From the NCBI GenBank assembly GCA_028712795.1, contig JAQTPT010000001.1, forward strand, positions 221,391-285,390: a stretch of DNA of 64,000 bases, read 5' to 3'. The notes under the pieces were generated by a model. It made no database searches. It had not been told where the DNA came from and saw only the letters and a program-made list of their open reading frames with translations. Positions 46,453 to 56,414 of this stretch are shown piece by piece. The DNA comes from Methylococcales bacterium. GTDB taxonomy: Bacteria; Pseudomonadota; Gammaproteobacteria; Methylococcales; Methylomonadaceae. The translations under genes and the position numbers were made by a program. The first letter of the stretch is position 1, and every line of letters starts with the position of its first letter.

Positions 46453-46538
46453 AGCAGCCATGTAACAACGCAACAAAATTTGTAAAACAACAACAAAGCT
46501 GCATAAAGACTTTTATACTTTATTACAGGATCAAACCA

Positions 46539-46691
46539 ATGAACAACTTAAACAAAGACATCATTATTGGCTTAATGTTTATTATCGGCATCTGGAGCTT
46601 TATTTCCGGTCAATTCATTATTTCGACCGTATTGTTTGCCAGTGCTGCTATTTATAGCAATATTGTAATCAGAGCAAAGCTGAACAGCTAA
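46539..46691 (+). CDS. Small two-helix membrane protein, 50 residues
   Basis: ATG at 46539, TAA at 46689-46691. The peptide (MNNLNKDIIIGLMFIIGIWS, then FISGQFIISTVLFASAAIYS, then NIVIRAKLNS) has two hydrophobic stretches and a positively charged end. AGGA lies 8 bp upstream, and a good terminator at 46766 follows, so the short gene has its own complete signals. Function unknown; it diverges from the LysR gene. Confidence 0.6.
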   Translation: MNNLNKDIIIGLMFIIGIWSFISGQFIISTVLFASAAIYSNIVIRAKLNS

Positions 46692-46765
46692 GCGCAACTA
46701 GTTAACTACCTCCTGGTGTTATACCTCCAAGCAGTTCCTCCTCATAATGCTCTGCTTGAATTTTC

Positions 46766-46802
46766 ACCTCCCTCCGCGGAAACGCATTGGGAGGTTTTTT
46801 TT
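46766..46802 (+). terminator. Terminator after the small membrane gene
   Basis: ACCTCCC and GGGAGGT form a perfect 7-bp stem with a 16-bp loop and a T-run of eight. Confidence 0.7.
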
Positions 46803-46847
46803 GCCTGGGATAATTCTCAAAGACGAGCTCACGTAAATATTACATCC

Positions 46848-48809
46848 TTACTGATATATTGCATTTTTACGTTTTTTCCACAACAAGTCGCCAATTTTAC
46901 ACTGCGGCTCAAAGCCGGAAACACCACATTTTAATATTTCTCTAACATACTCAAAGTCATCATCTTTAGTAGCTTTTTCTAATGTATCAAGCATTTTTTC
47001 CAGTGCATTCCACGGAATAATCTGCTCTTCGGCTCTCATAATTCTTGGATGACTGGTTTCTGAAACATTTTCACCGATCAATAGCTCCTCATAGAGCTTC
47101 TCTCCCTGCCTCAGTCCGGTAAAACAAATCTCAATCTCGCCCGCCGGATGGTCTTCATCTTTTATTTCCAAACCACTCAAATGTATCATTCTCTTTGCTA
47201 AATCAAGAATTCGAATGGGTTCACCCATATCCAGCACAAATACATCGCCACCCTGGGCCAAAGCTCCGGCCTGAATAACTAACTGTGAGGCCTCAGGTAT
47301 AGTCATAAAATAACGGATAATTCTCGCATCGGTCACCGTAACCGGTCCACCTCTGGCTATCTGCTCTCTAAACAACGGCACCACTGATCCGGATGAGCCT
47401 AAAACATTACCAAACCTCACCATAGTAAAACAGGTTTGATGTATCTTACCCGCATTAACACTCATAGCTTGTAAAATAAGTTCTGCAAAACGCTTGGTCG
47501 CGCCCATCGTATTAGTCGGCCTTACTGCCTTGTCCGTTGAAACTAGCACAAATAGCTCAACTTGCGCCTTTATTGCAGCCTGCGCTGCATATAAAGTTCC
47601 GAAGATATTATTCCATACAGCCTCACCAGGGTTTTTTTCCACCATCGGAACATGCTTGTAAGCCGCGGCATGATATATTGTTTGCACTTTAAAAACCTTG
47701 CAAACTTTTTCAATGCGCTCGGCGTTTGTAACTGAACCCAGAATGGTAATAATTTCCAGGGGCTTTGAGCTCTTCATCTTGGTTAGCAGTTGATTCAACT
47801 CTTTCTCTATAGCATAAAGTCCAAATTCACTAAACTCAAATAGAATCAGCGCAAGGGGCTGCAACTTAATTATCTGCCGGCACAACTCGGATCCTATAGA
47901 ACCCCCTGCACCGGTCACCATAACCACTTTGCCGCTTATAGTGGCATCAAGCAGTGAACGATCGGGGGCTACCGGATTGCGTCCCAGGAGGTCCTCAATA
48001 TCAACTTCCTGAAGCGCATCTACGGTAACTCTACCTTGCGCTATATCTGATAACCCCGGCATCGACATCACATGCACGGCATAAGGCTCCAGTAACCGGA
48101 TAAGCTCGCTTTTGCGCGCCCGCTTCGCCGAAGGCATTGCCAGTAACACATCTGAAACCTGGTGCCGTTCTATCAGGTAACTCAAAGAACTGAACGGATA
48201 AATCCGCAACCCATTGACCTTTCTTCTATGCAATAATTGATCGTCATCAATAAACGCAACCGGTCTAAAATCACGTCCGTGCGCTAACGCAGAAGCCAGT
48301 TGCACACCGGCGCTACCCGCGCCATAAATCACCACATTTTTTTTCCGTAATTCTCCCGCGCTTCGACTACCTCCCACGCGGAAATAAGCCTCTCCCAACC
48401 ACCATCGTGCAAAAAAACGACTGCTGCCAACCAGCAGAATCACAATTAGCCAATTTAGCGGAGAGACCGTTCGGGGAATAAGTTTGGCGCCTGATGCATA
48501 CAAGGCAAAAGCAAAAACAAGCGCATAAAGTGTTGTCGCCTGAATAATTGTCCATAAGGCCCTGATTTCAATATAGCGAATAATTGCGCGATACAAGCCC
48601 AAATAAACAAAAATAGGCACGGCTATAACAGGCGCCACAGCAAACAAATACCACACATCACCTTGTGGGATATAAAAAATCCCCCAACGCAAAGAAATAG
48701 CCGCCCAAAGCGCGAGCAGGACAAAGAACACATCAGCGCTAACCAGAATAATCGCCTTATTCCGCCGTTGAAGACGTATAAACCATTGTGCTAATTGAGT
48801 TTGATTCAT
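46848..48809 (-). CDS. Nucleotide-sugar 4,6-dehydratase, WbpM/PglF type
   Basis: 653 residues. Four N-terminal membrane helices (from about residue 20 to 120), a CoA-binding-like Rossmann domain (VVIYGAGSAGVQLASAL) and a C-terminal SDR domain with VVMVTGAGGSIGSELCRQI. Its triad region VSTDKAVRPTNTMGATKRF carries the Met-Lys pair in place of Tyr-Lys, the hallmark of WbpM/CapD enzymes. These convert UDP-GlcNAc to the 4-keto-6-deoxy sugar. It overlaps the WbpL-like gene by 4 bp. Confidence 0.9.
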   Translation of the reverse strand: MNQTQLAQWFIRLQRRNKAIILVSADVFFVLLALWAAISLRWGIFYIPQGDVWYLFAVAPVIAVPIFVYLGLYRAIIRYIEIRALWTIIQATTLYALVFAFALYASGAKLIPRTVSPLNWLIVILLVGSSRFFARWWLGEAYFRVGGSRSAGELRKKNVVIYGAGSAGVQLASALAHGRDFRPVAFIDDDQLLHRRKVNGLRIYPFSSLSYLIERHQVSDVLLAMPSAKRARKSELIRLLEPYAVHVMSMPGLSDIAQGRVTVDALQEVDIEDLLGRNPVAPDRSLLDATISGKVVMVTGAGGSIGSELCRQIIKLQPLALILFEFSEFGLYAIEKELNQLLTKMKSSKPLEIITILGSVTNAERIEKVCKVFKVQTIYHAAAYKHVPMVEKNPGEAVWNNIFGTLYAAQAAIKAQVELFVLVSTDKAVRPTNTMGATKRFAELILQAMSVNAGKIHQTCFTMVRFGNVLGSSGSVVPLFREQIARGGPVTVTDARIIRYFMTIPEASQLVIQAGALAQGGDVFVLDMGEPIRILDLAKRMIHLSGLEIKDEDHPAGEIEICFTGLRQGEKLYEELLIGENVSETSHPRIMRAEEQIIPWNALEKMLDTLEKATKDDDFEYVREILKCGVSGFEPQCKIGDLLWKKRKNAIYQ

Positions 48810-49849
48810 TTCAAATCACCTGCACCGGCACGGAAACGAACAGCCAGCAAAATGAGCGGCAAGTAAGCCAATACAATCCCCAGCAAGGCATTCAGCCTGG
48901 CTAGCCCTACTAACAGAGCCAAGGGCGTTAACCAAAACACATTGATGACGCCAATAACCAGAGCAACCTTTTTATGTGATCCAAAGTGACGCGACGCATT
49001 TTGATAAGCATGGCTACGATGAGCCTCGTAGACTTTTTCACCGCTTATAAAACGCCGCGCCAGCGTCCAGGTTCCATCCACGATAAACACCCCCAGTAAA
49101 ATCAACCAACTCCAAAAGAACTGCGGAGCTATCCACGCCGCCTGTATTGAAAAAAGTCCCAATATCATGCCTAAAAAACCACTTCCCGCATCACCCATAA
49201 AAATTCTGGCGGGTGGAAAGTTCCAAAACAAAAAACCGGCAACGGCCATAGTCAACAATACAGGCGCACTCCAATATCCATTAGTTTCAAATCCTGGCAG
49301 ATACAAAAGAGCTCCGCCCAGGCAGACAGTAATGGCCTCGATGCTGGCTAACCCATCAATACCATCCATAAAATTGTACAAGTTGAGCAGCCAAACCAAA
49401 TAAAACAGGGCGAGAATTTGTCCCGGCCAACCCAGATCAATTGTTTGTATTCCCAAGTTTGACGTTGGAACCGGGAATACTAAAAAGGGTACTCCACCTA
49501 GCAAATAAAGTCCCCATGCTGCCCCGATAAAATGGGTTAATAGCCGCCATCGAGCAGGAATGTGGCCATGGTCATCCCAAAAACCCACCAAAGCTACCAA
49601 TGCTCCAGCGCCCCAAATTGCCCACATTGCTTCTGTAGCTAATAGACCCATTCCTGAAAGTACCGGAAGCCCCAGCAAAAATACAATTACAATCGACAAT
49701 CCACCACCGCGTGGTGTGGCTACAGCATGTGAACTGCGTGCATTAGGGATGTCCATCAAGCTTTTCGCGACAGCGTAGCGGCGTAAAAAACCGGTTAATA
49801 CTGCCGCCAAAACCATGGCCATGAGATAAAACCAGCCCAACCTAATCAT
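48806..49849 (-). CDS. Undecaprenyl-phosphate sugar-1-phosphate transferase, WbpL/WecA type
   Basis: 347 residues with about ten membrane helices. GT4/MraY-type motifs: MDIPNARSSHAVATPRGGGL, NLYNFMDGIDGLASIEAITV (metal Asp) and PPARIFMGDAGSGFLG. It probably starts O-antigen repeat synthesis on undecaprenyl phosphate. WbpL-like members accept UDP-FucNAc or UDP-QuiNAc. It overlaps both neighbours by 4 bp, so the three are tightly coupled. Confidence 0.9.
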   Translation of the reverse strand: MIRLGWFYLMAMVLAAVLTGFLRRYAVAKSLMDIPNARSSHAVATPRGGGLSIVIVFLLGLPVLSGMGLLATEAMWAIWGAGALVALVGFWDDHGHIPARWRLLTHFIGAAWGLYLLGGVPFLVFPVPTSNLGIQTIDLGWPGQILALFYLVWLLNLYNFMDGIDGLASIEAITVCLGGALLYLPGFETNGYWSAPVLLTMAVAGFLFWNFPPARIFMGDAGSGFLGMILGLFSIQAAWIAPQFFWSWLILLGVFIVDGTWTLARRFISGEKVYEAHRSHAYQNASRHFGSHKKVALVIGVINVFWLTPLALLVGLARLNALLGIVLAYLPLILLAVRFRAGAGDLK

Positions 49850-50808
49850 TTGTTGGAATTCATATAAGAGTTCGCCGTCTTGCGAAGCGCCTCATTTACA
49901 CTCAGTGGCGGCGTCCAGCCTAATAGATCATGTGCCTTGGAAATATCGACTTGCAGCGAACTGCATAATCTTTGCGCTATCGCTTGCTTGCCTAAAAGTC
50001 TCGCGACCCACGCCAGTAAAAAGCCCGGTACTGGTATTAATAGTGCTTTTTTGCCTAAGGCTGCCGACATGCGCTGCAAAAGTTCGGTAGTGGATATATC
50101 CTCTCCATCCCCTGCCAAAAAGATTTGATTAGCCGCAGCCGGATGATGAATGCAAGTGACGATTAAATCAACCAGGTTATCTAATGCGACCAGGCTGCGC
50201 TGATTATGAATCGAACCCAGCGGTAAAGGAATGCCTCTTTCCAGCCAACGCATCATGCTCTTGAAGTTGGCCTTAACACCCGGCCCATATACCAGCGGTG
50301 GGCGAATAATCACCACTTCAATGCCCGTATCACCGGCTAATTGTCGCAACGCATCTTCTGCTTCGCGCTTGGAAATGCCGTAAGGATCATCGGGAGCTGG
50401 CTCATCTTCAGCGGTAAAGGGATGTCCCAAAAGAGTACTTTCACCGTTAACCTTAATCGAACTAATAAAAATGAATCTCTGCACGCCTGCTTCAACTGCC
50501 TGCCGGGCAAGGTTTAAAGTACCTTCAACATTTACCCTGCGAAACTCTGCTAAAGCATCATCAGCAGTATCATTCATCACATGAACGCGGGCAGCCAGGT
50601 GTATGACCACATCGACATTCTGTAGTGCATTTTGCCAATCTGTATTTGAATCTATATCTGTAATAACAAATCTGGTTATGGCGTCTGAAAAACCAACCGA
50701 TCTAAATGATCGGACAGCGCCATTGACAATAAACCCTTCAGTGACCAGCTTATCACTCAGCGTTTTGCCGACAAACCCATTTGCGCCAGTTATTAATACC
50801 TTAGTCAT
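49846..50808 (-). CDS. NAD-dependent epimerase/reductase, WbpV type
   Basis: 320 residues, SDR fold. GANGFVGKTLSDKL is the glycine motif, and DDPYGISKREAEDALRQL carries the Tyr-x3-Lys catalytic pair. With the WbpM- and WbpL-like genes downstream it matches the wbpV-wbpL-wbpM order, where the product reduces the 4-keto sugar to UDP-QuiNAc. Start at 50808 (MTKVLITG); a second ATG lies 6 bp upstream. Confidence 0.85.
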   Translation of the reverse strand: MTKVLITGANGFVGKTLSDKLVTEGFIVNGAVRSFRSVGFSDAITRFVITDIDSNTDWQNALQNVDVVIHLAARVHVMNDTADDALAEFRRVNVEGTLNLARQAVEAGVQRFIFISSIKVNGESTLLGHPFTAEDEPAPDDPYGISKREAEDALRQLAGDTGIEVVIIRPPLVYGPGVKANFKSMMRWLERGIPLPLGSIHNQRSLVALDNLVDLIVTCIHHPAAANQIFLAGDGEDISTTELLQRMSAALGKKALLIPVPGFLLAWVARLLGKQAIAQRLCSSLQVDISKAHDLLGWTPPLSVNEALRKTANSYMNSNK

Positions 50809-51017
50809 TACCATTACTGTCGATATTCCCTTATATAATTTTTCTAACCGTCTGGTTTTGCATCAAAATAAAATCCACTTCAATTGCATCCAGCGATTAT
50901 TTTTGGTTATCGTTATCAATTCAATGCGCGTCAAGTTAGTCCATTGTAATGACACAACTTTTTAAACATATTGGGTTACGCTTTGATTAACACAAACTAC
51001 AGGGGGGCAGTGGTTAA

Positions 51018-52169
51018 TTAACAATTCGTAATCTCACGAAAAAGCTCCGCATAAGCGCCACCAAGCGCAGGCCCTGAGAAAAACTTTTCATAGCGCTCGC
51101 GAGCGGCCTTACCCATTGCAGTCGAGAGCGCGTCATTATTCAATAAAGTATTCATGGCCTGCGTTAAAGCCTCCGGTGACTCTGGTTCGACAACAAAGCC
51201 CGTTTCTTCATGTGCGTTTATATACGATGTTCCCGTTCCAATCTCGCAAGAAATCAACGGCCGGCCAAACATCGCCGCCTCTACCAACACCATTCCATAG
51301 GCTTCAGATCGTAAATGCGAAGGGAGTACTAAAGCCTGGCAATGCTCAAGTAGCGCAACCTTTTCTGCATCGCTTACCAGTCCGGCAAATACCACATTAT
51401 TAATCTTATCCTTTGTCGCCAGTGCTTGCAAACTGGAACCCTCGGGCCCGGATCCGGCAATCACCACTTTAGCGCCCAAGGTCTTCGCCGCTTGCAGCAA
51501 AAAGTGGAGGCCTTTGTAATAACGCAATACGCCAATAAATAAAAAATAAGGCTCGCCTGCCTTAACGTCCAGCTTTTTGAATATTGCATCATCGCCCGCC
51601 TTTGGATATGAACTTTCTTCGATTCCAAGCGGGATTATGCGCACCTTGCCGCGAATTTCCGGGTGCGACAACACTGGACTGGTACGCGCATAAGCGGGAG
51701 AATTGGCAACTATAACACGCGCCTGCCGCAAAGTGCGCCACATTAACGGCGCATAGGTCGTGCCCAGCCATCGTTGGCGTACTACATCAGAAATGTAAGT
51801 CAGCACCATGGGTTTATTCGGACGCGTGACCGCGTGTAGAACATCGGCGAAAGGCCAGGGAAAGAAGTAGTGCAACACGTCAACTTCTTGGGTCAAGCGT
51901 GTAAAAGTTTTGAATGATGCAATGCCGCCTAAATCGCAGGAAGCCGGAGCCATCCAGGAGCGGCTCCGCAAGACTCGTGCTTCTGGCCGCAACATTAAGG
52001 CGGGATTGGGTTGAGGTGACAGCGTGAAAATTGTGTTTGTTACACCCAGCGCACCAGTTGAGAGGGCAATCTGGCGAATTGCTTCCTGCATTCCCCCCGT
52101 TGGATCCGGAAAGTAAGTGCGATAGACATGTAATACCGAGATGTTCAATTCAACTTGCTCCTTTAACAT
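51018..52169 (-). CDS. Glycosyltransferase family 4
   Basis: 383 residues, GT-B fold. N-terminal VLHVYRTYFPDPTGGMQEAI (acceptor domain) and C-terminal FLFIGVLRYYKGLHFLLQAA, VVIAGSGPEGS, LVLPSHLRSEAYGMVLVEAA (E-x7-E nucleotide-sugar motif). The start at 52169 lies 20 bp inside the flippase gene. It adds a sugar to the lipid-linked repeat in the cytoplasm; donor unknown. Confidence 0.88.
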   Translation of the reverse strand: MLKEQVELNISVLHVYRTYFPDPTGGMQEAIRQIALSTGALGVTNTIFTLSPQPNPALMLRPEARVLRSRSWMAPASCDLGGIASFKTFTRLTQEVDVLHYFFPWPFADVLHAVTRPNKPMVLTYISDVVRQRWLGTTYAPLMWRTLRQARVIVANSPAYARTSPVLSHPEIRGKVRIIPLGIEESSYPKAGDDAIFKKLDVKAGEPYFLFIGVLRYYKGLHFLLQAAKTLGAKVVIAGSGPEGSSLQALATKDKINNVVFAGLVSDAEKVALLEHCQALVLPSHLRSEAYGMVLVEAAMFGRPLISCEIGTGTSYINAHEETGFVVEPESPEALTQAMNTLLNNDALSTAMGKAARERYEKFFSGPALGGAYAELFREITNC

Positions 52170-53373
52170 TGAAGGTATGCCCGCAGTGGAGAGCAACGCC
52201 AACCGCAACGCAAATACCCAGTACACTCTCGGTTATCACAGTCATCCAGGCGGCCGCAATGACTCCGTAAACAGGAATAAACAACAAATTCCCTACGATA
52301 TTGACTAATGCCGCTATAGTGGCTGAAATGGCAAACCACCGCTCCAAACCCAGCGCCAATGCAGCCTGATTGAGTATACCATTAGGCAATATAAAAATAA
52401 GTGAACACCCAAGAATTACCAATAATTTACTGGCGCCCTGATAGGCTTGTCCGTATGCCAGAGCGATTATAATTCCACTGAAAAACCACATTGATAAAGC
52501 CAGGCAGATACCTATTAACAGGGCCATGCCCATTGGCGGCAATAGCATTTGTTTCACCATGCGGACTGGCATATCACTACCCTGCCGAAAATGGCGGAAT
52601 AAAATCAACCCCATAGGCGAAGCCAACAGAATCAGAGCTTCTATTAACCGGTATGCTACCCCATAATGACCTATTTCGGCTTGGGGCACTTTTAAAAACT
52701 CAAGCAATACCATATCAGACCTAAAATAAAGCGCTGTGGCCAGATCCAGCCATATCAGCGGCAGTAACGTCCGGTAAACAACAGGAGGCACAACAAACAT
52801 GGGGCGCACACGAAGAAACAGCGCCACGAAAAGTCCGAAAGCCGCCGTACCCAAAAACTGTGCGATTAAAACATGCCATGGCTGAGCCGCCCCCAGAAAA
52901 AGAACAGCCGCCGCCATGCAAAGCGCCGAGAGCGTGCGATTGCCTATTTGCCAGAAAGCATCTCTCACAAACCGCCCATCACCACGCAAAACAGCAAGTC
53001 CATACTGATTCAGTACGGCAGCACCGAAGCACCATACCGTCACTAGCGTAGTTATTTTATAATCAGGGAAAAGCAGTAAGGCAAGAGTGGAAAGAATAAC
53101 AATAGACAGCATTGCATGCCCATAAGCCAGCGCAGGTAAGGCAGGTACTATCTCCGCAAGTTTACTGCTTTCCCGCGCCCGTTCGCGTTGAATCAACTTA
53201 CTGAATCCGCCATCCATCAGGATAGCGGCTAATGAGCCTACCGATAAAGCCACGGCGTAGACACCAAACAAATCGGGACCTAATGTTCGCGCAACTAGAA
53301 TGCTCAGACCGAAAGAGACGAGTCCAATGTAAACTATAGCCAGCCATTGGGCGCCTAAAAATCGGAAGAACAT
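52150..53373 (-). CDS. wzx: Polysaccharide flippase, Wzx type
   Basis: 407 residues with about 12 membrane helices and few long loops (LAIVYIGLVSFGLSILVART onwards). The early GLSILVARTLGPDLFGVYAV is typical of the polysaccharide transporter (PST) family. It would flip the undecaprenyl-linked repeat to the periplasm. The frame opens at 53400; ATG 53373 was chosen (MFFRFLGAQW). It follows the GT4 gene by 33 bp. Confidence 0.85.
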   Translation of the reverse strand: MFFRFLGAQWLAIVYIGLVSFGLSILVARTLGPDLFGVYAVALSVGSLAAILMDGGFSKLIQRERARESSKLAEIVPALPALAYGHAMLSIVILSTLALLLFPDYKITTLVTVWCFGAAVLNQYGLAVLRGDGRFVRDAFWQIGNRTLSALCMAAAVLFLGAAQPWHVLIAQFLGTAAFGLFVALFLRVRPMFVVPPVVYRTLLPLIWLDLATALYFRSDMVLLEFLKVPQAEIGHYGVAYRLIEALILLASPMGLILFRHFRQGSDMPVRMVKQMLLPPMGMALLIGICLALSMWFFSGIIIALAYGQAYQGASKLLVILGCSLIFILPNGILNQAALALGLERWFAISATIAALVNIVGNLLFIPVYGVIAAAWMTVITESVLGICVAVGVALHCGHTFNVKGAS

Positions 53374-53406
53374 TATTGAACCATAAAAAAATTGAAACAA
53401 CTCAAT

Positions 53407-54546
53407 TCAATTGCCCTTCAATGCCTGGCGGTAAACATCAACGGTTTGTCTGGCGCATTTTTCCCACGTGAATGAAGAGCTTCTAGCCAGCGCTTTCTGC
53501 GATAGCTGCTGCCTGAGGTCAGTATCCATGATCAGCTTTTGAATGACTTGAGCCAATGCTTCATCATCATGGGGGTTAATGAGAAGACCGGTATCGCCCA
53601 AGACTTCCGGTAATGATGAAACATCCGAAGCAATGACCGGCACGCCACAAGCCATCGCTTCCAGTGGCGGTAAACCAAAGCCTTCATAAATTGAAGGATA
53701 AATAAGCGTAAATGCGCCAGCCGTCACCATTGCCAGTTCTTCGCGAGGTAAATAACCAATCTGGCGAATTTCCCCAGCCTCTACCAAGGGTGCAATTTGC
53801 TGTTCCAGCGCCGATGTGCGCCAACCGTTCATTCCGGCCAACACAAGCGGAAAGTGCTTGCGTATTTGTTCCGGCATCTGCATATAGGCAAGCAATGCAA
53901 CCTGCAAGTTCTTTCTTGGTTCAAGAGTGCCTACGGCCAGCAAATACTGACCATGCACGAGCTTGTGCCGGGTTAATACGGATTTCGTATCCTCTGCCGT
54001 CCGAGGATAAAACAAGGGCTCCACCCCCAATAACACAGGTTTGATAATGTCTGCTTTTACGCCAAAGACATCCATTAGCTCGCGTTTGCCAAACTCTGAG
54101 TCGGTAAGAATGAATGAGGCACGGCGAAGCCCCGGCTCAAAATAGGTGTTCATGGCGCGCACGCGCTCCGCCGGATGGGTTTCCGGGAAGCGTATCCACG
54201 ACAAGTCGTGTACGGTTATTACGGTGGGCCCATTGAATTTGAACGCCAGAAAATTGGGCTCGTGATAAAGATCTGCCTGATTGGAGCGGATGCCTGTAGA
54301 GAACCTGTTTTGCTGCAGAAACCGGTTGATTGAATAGGCATTGGGCATAAACCGCTTAAACAGGGATTTGATAGCCGTGATGTTGTGGACGGGTCGATTT
54401 CGAACTTCTTTGCTCCAACCGGAGCCGTAAAAAAAATCGACATCCAGATCAGGTAGCGTCTGCAGGCTTTTAGCCAAATGATAGGTATATTGCCCGATGC
54501 CTGTAAGCGGGGATAGCAGGGCCGTGGCATTTAATGCGACTTTCAT
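53407..54546 (-). CDS. Glycosyltransferase family 4 (mannosyltransferase-like)
   Basis: 379 residues, [23 protein letters not shown] is the N-terminal acceptor loop of mannosyltransferase-like GT4 proteins. C-terminal [20 protein letters not shown] and [20 protein letters not shown] carry the E-x7-E motif; [20 protein letters not shown] follows. Donor probably GDP-linked, since a gmd-like gene lies upstream; this is inference. It overlaps the small upstream frame by 4 bp. Confidence 0.9.
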   Translation of the reverse strand: MKVALNATALLSPLTGIGQYTYHLAKSLQTLPDLDVDFFYGSGWSKEVRNRPVHNITAIKSLFKRFMPNAYSINRFLQQNRFSTGIRSNQADLYHEPNFLAFKFNGPTVITVHDLSWIRFPETHPAERVRAMNTYFEPGLRRASFILTDSEFGKRELMDVFGVKADIIKPVLLGVEPLFYPRTAEDTKSVLTRHKLVHGQYLLAVGTLEPRKNLQVALLAYMQMPEQIRKHFPLVLAGMNGWRTSALEQQIAPLVEAGEIRQIGYLPREELAMVTAGAFTLIYPSIYEGFGLPPLEAMACGVPVIASDVSSLPEVLGDTGLLINPHDDEALAQVIQKLIMDTDLRQQLSQKALARSSSFTWEKCARQTVDVYRQALKGN

Positions 54547-54812
54547 AGGCTACCTTCATACGGATCCTTAACACCTGGCAACCATCGTATAATCGACAAG
54601 AAACTGTCAACCCCAATATTGATAAAATTTGCCGGACGAGCGCGTAAGAGACAAATCGGAATATTTTTCGCAGAGGCTGCCATTGCCTTTGTCTGCGGAG
54701 GATGAATCGAAGCTTTTTGGCACTGCAGATTAAGCGTAGACATAAGGTTCACAAGCAACCCGTAGTTGATGTGGTAAACATCGTCTGGCACTGCTTTTTC
54801 CAATAATCGCAT
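54543..54812 (-). CDS. Short frame upstream of the GT4 gene (remnant or small gene)
   Basis: 89 codons, overlapping the GT4 start by 4 bp in ATGA style, with GGAA before its ATG. The end (DSFLSIIRWLPGVKDPYEGS) looks like the tail of a longer protein. No domain recognised. It may be the truncated end of a deleted gene of this cluster or a real small gene; the coupling overlap is the only evidence. Confidence 0.4.
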   Translation of the reverse strand: MRLLEKAVPDDVYHINYGLLVNLMSTLNLQCQKASIHPPQTKAMAASAKNIPICLLRARPANFINIGVDSFLSIIRWLPGVKDPYEGSL

Positions 54813-55400
54813 CTAATTTCCGTAGACAAATCACACATTATTAAATTCTATTTCCTTATCAAGATTAACCAATTCAACAGTCCAAGCAAACGTTGCAAAA
54901 ATGAGACGCCTAATTGACACTAGTCATACTACGCCTATCCAAATACTTTTAAGTTTAAAGGGAGGCGCAATAGGCAGCGCCGACTAACCAAAATCAGTTT
55001 TAGCCTTACATTGAAACAGTCGGAATGTTTACGGTTAAATGGTGCATGGGCAAAGCCGGCTAGTTGCTATTATCTTATAGATTGGTGCTTCTGGCTAATA
55101 AAATGCTTCGTGATGCGTGTATAACAGCCACGAATCATTCCAGCAAAATAAGACAGCCAATTACGTTTTGATGTCGAAAAAAGACTCGTCAAACAGCAAT
55201 TACCAAGGCAGGAGGGTGCTTGCTAATTCGGATCATCCAGTCAACGCTGTTTAGCTTGGGGAGTCCCATCCGGATAAGTGGCTTTAAAGACTATTCCAAC
55301 CTCAAAGCCAACTACGCCCATTACGACTTTTACCAACTTGTTAACTCAGATGCGAGTAAAATAAAGCTTAATCAACGTTAAAAAAGTAAACTCAATTAAA
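54813..55400. other. Gene-poor stretch within the polysaccharide cluster
   Basis: About 590 bp between the gmd-like gene and the rest of the cluster. A 53-codon frame (TTG at 55220 to TAA at 55379-55381, plus strand, product ending DFYQLVNSDASKIKLNQR) is preceded by GGAGGG but only 3 bp away; it is not convincing as a gene and may be a remnant. Nothing else was recognised. Confidence 0.4.
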
Positions 55401-56414
55401 TTAATCCCCCCTTTTTTTCAGTCGTAGCATCTGCGCCATTACCATTTTCTTGACCAACTCGTCAAAGCTGACAGTTGGCTCCCATCCCAATTGTTCGCGG
55501 GCCTTTGAAGGATCGGCTAGCATCTGGCCCGATTCCAAGGGACGAACTAATGCCGGGTCGTTCACTACATTCTCCTGCCAGTCTTTATCCACGCAATGGT
55601 AAGCCGTTTCGCACAAATCTCTTAATGAGTGGAGCTTCCCAGTGCCAATTACGAAATTATCCGGTTGTTCCTGTTGCAGCGTCGCCCACATGGTCTGCAC
55701 AAAATCGCCCGCGTAACCCCAATCCCGAGCAATCTCAAGATTGCCCAAGGCAAGCTTTCCGTGCTGGACAATGGGTCTGCCCATTTCGTTGAGGTCAGGA
55801 GAGTCTAAAATCCCCAACGCAGCACAAGCGGCTCCGTAGGCTATCTTTTGCGTTAAAAAATGCAATGGCCTGCGCTCGCTCTCGTGATTGAACAAAATCC
55901 CGGTTGCGATATAAAGCCCATAGCTATCGCGGTAAATCTTTGCCATCTGATGGGCATAAACCTTAGCCGCCGCATAGGGATTCACCGGATTGAAGGGTGT
56001 TTGCTCGTTCTGGGGCACGCAATTGGTTTGGCCAAACATCTCTGAAGAGGACGCATGGTACACGCGACTCTCAGGACAGTGGTGACGGACTGCTTCGAAA
56101 AGGCGCACTGCTCCCAAACCGTTTACTTCCAGTGTCTCAGTGGCGCGTGCCCAAGATTCGCCAGGCCGCGACTGAGAAGCCAAATTATAAATTTCATCGG
56201 GCTTGGCGTCCTGAACTGCCGAGGCAATTTCGACCTCTTCAGACATATTACCAAACAAAATATCTATCTGACCGGACAAATGGCTGGCATTATTTTGCCG
56301 GTTCCAGCTGTCTTTCCTCGCTAACCCGAAAACCCGGTATCCCTTCTTAATCAATAACTCGGCAAGAAATGAACCATCCTGCCCGGTAATGCCTGTAATC
56401 AACGCTTTTTTCAT
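55401..56414 (-). CDS. gmd: GDP-mannose 4,6-dehydratase family protein
   Basis: 337 residues. SDR fold with ALITGITGQDGSFLAELLIK at the N-terminus (the GITGQDG motif of Gmd), SSSEMFGQTNCVPQNEQTPF (Ser-containing active loop), NPYAAAKVYAHQM (Tyr-x3-Lys) and NHESERRPLHFLTQKI. It should make GDP-4-keto-6-deoxymannose, a precursor of rhamnose- or fucose-type sugars. No reductase partner lies beside it. It is separated from the other cluster genes by 590 bp. Confidence 0.9.
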   Translation of the reverse strand: MKKALITGITGQDGSFLAELLIKKGYRVFGLARKDSWNRQNNASHLSGQIDILFGNMSEEVEIASAVQDAKPDEIYNLASQSRPGESWARATETLEVNGLGAVRLFEAVRHHCPESRVYHASSSEMFGQTNCVPQNEQTPFNPVNPYAAAKVYAHQMAKIYRDSYGLYIATGILFNHESERRPLHFLTQKIAYGAACAALGILDSPDLNEMGRPIVQHGKLALGNLEIARDWGYAGDFVQTMWATLQQEQPDNFVIGTGKLHSLRDLCETAYHCVDKDWQENVVNDPALVRPLESGQMLADPSKAREQLGWEPTVSFDELVKKMVMAQMLRLKKRGD

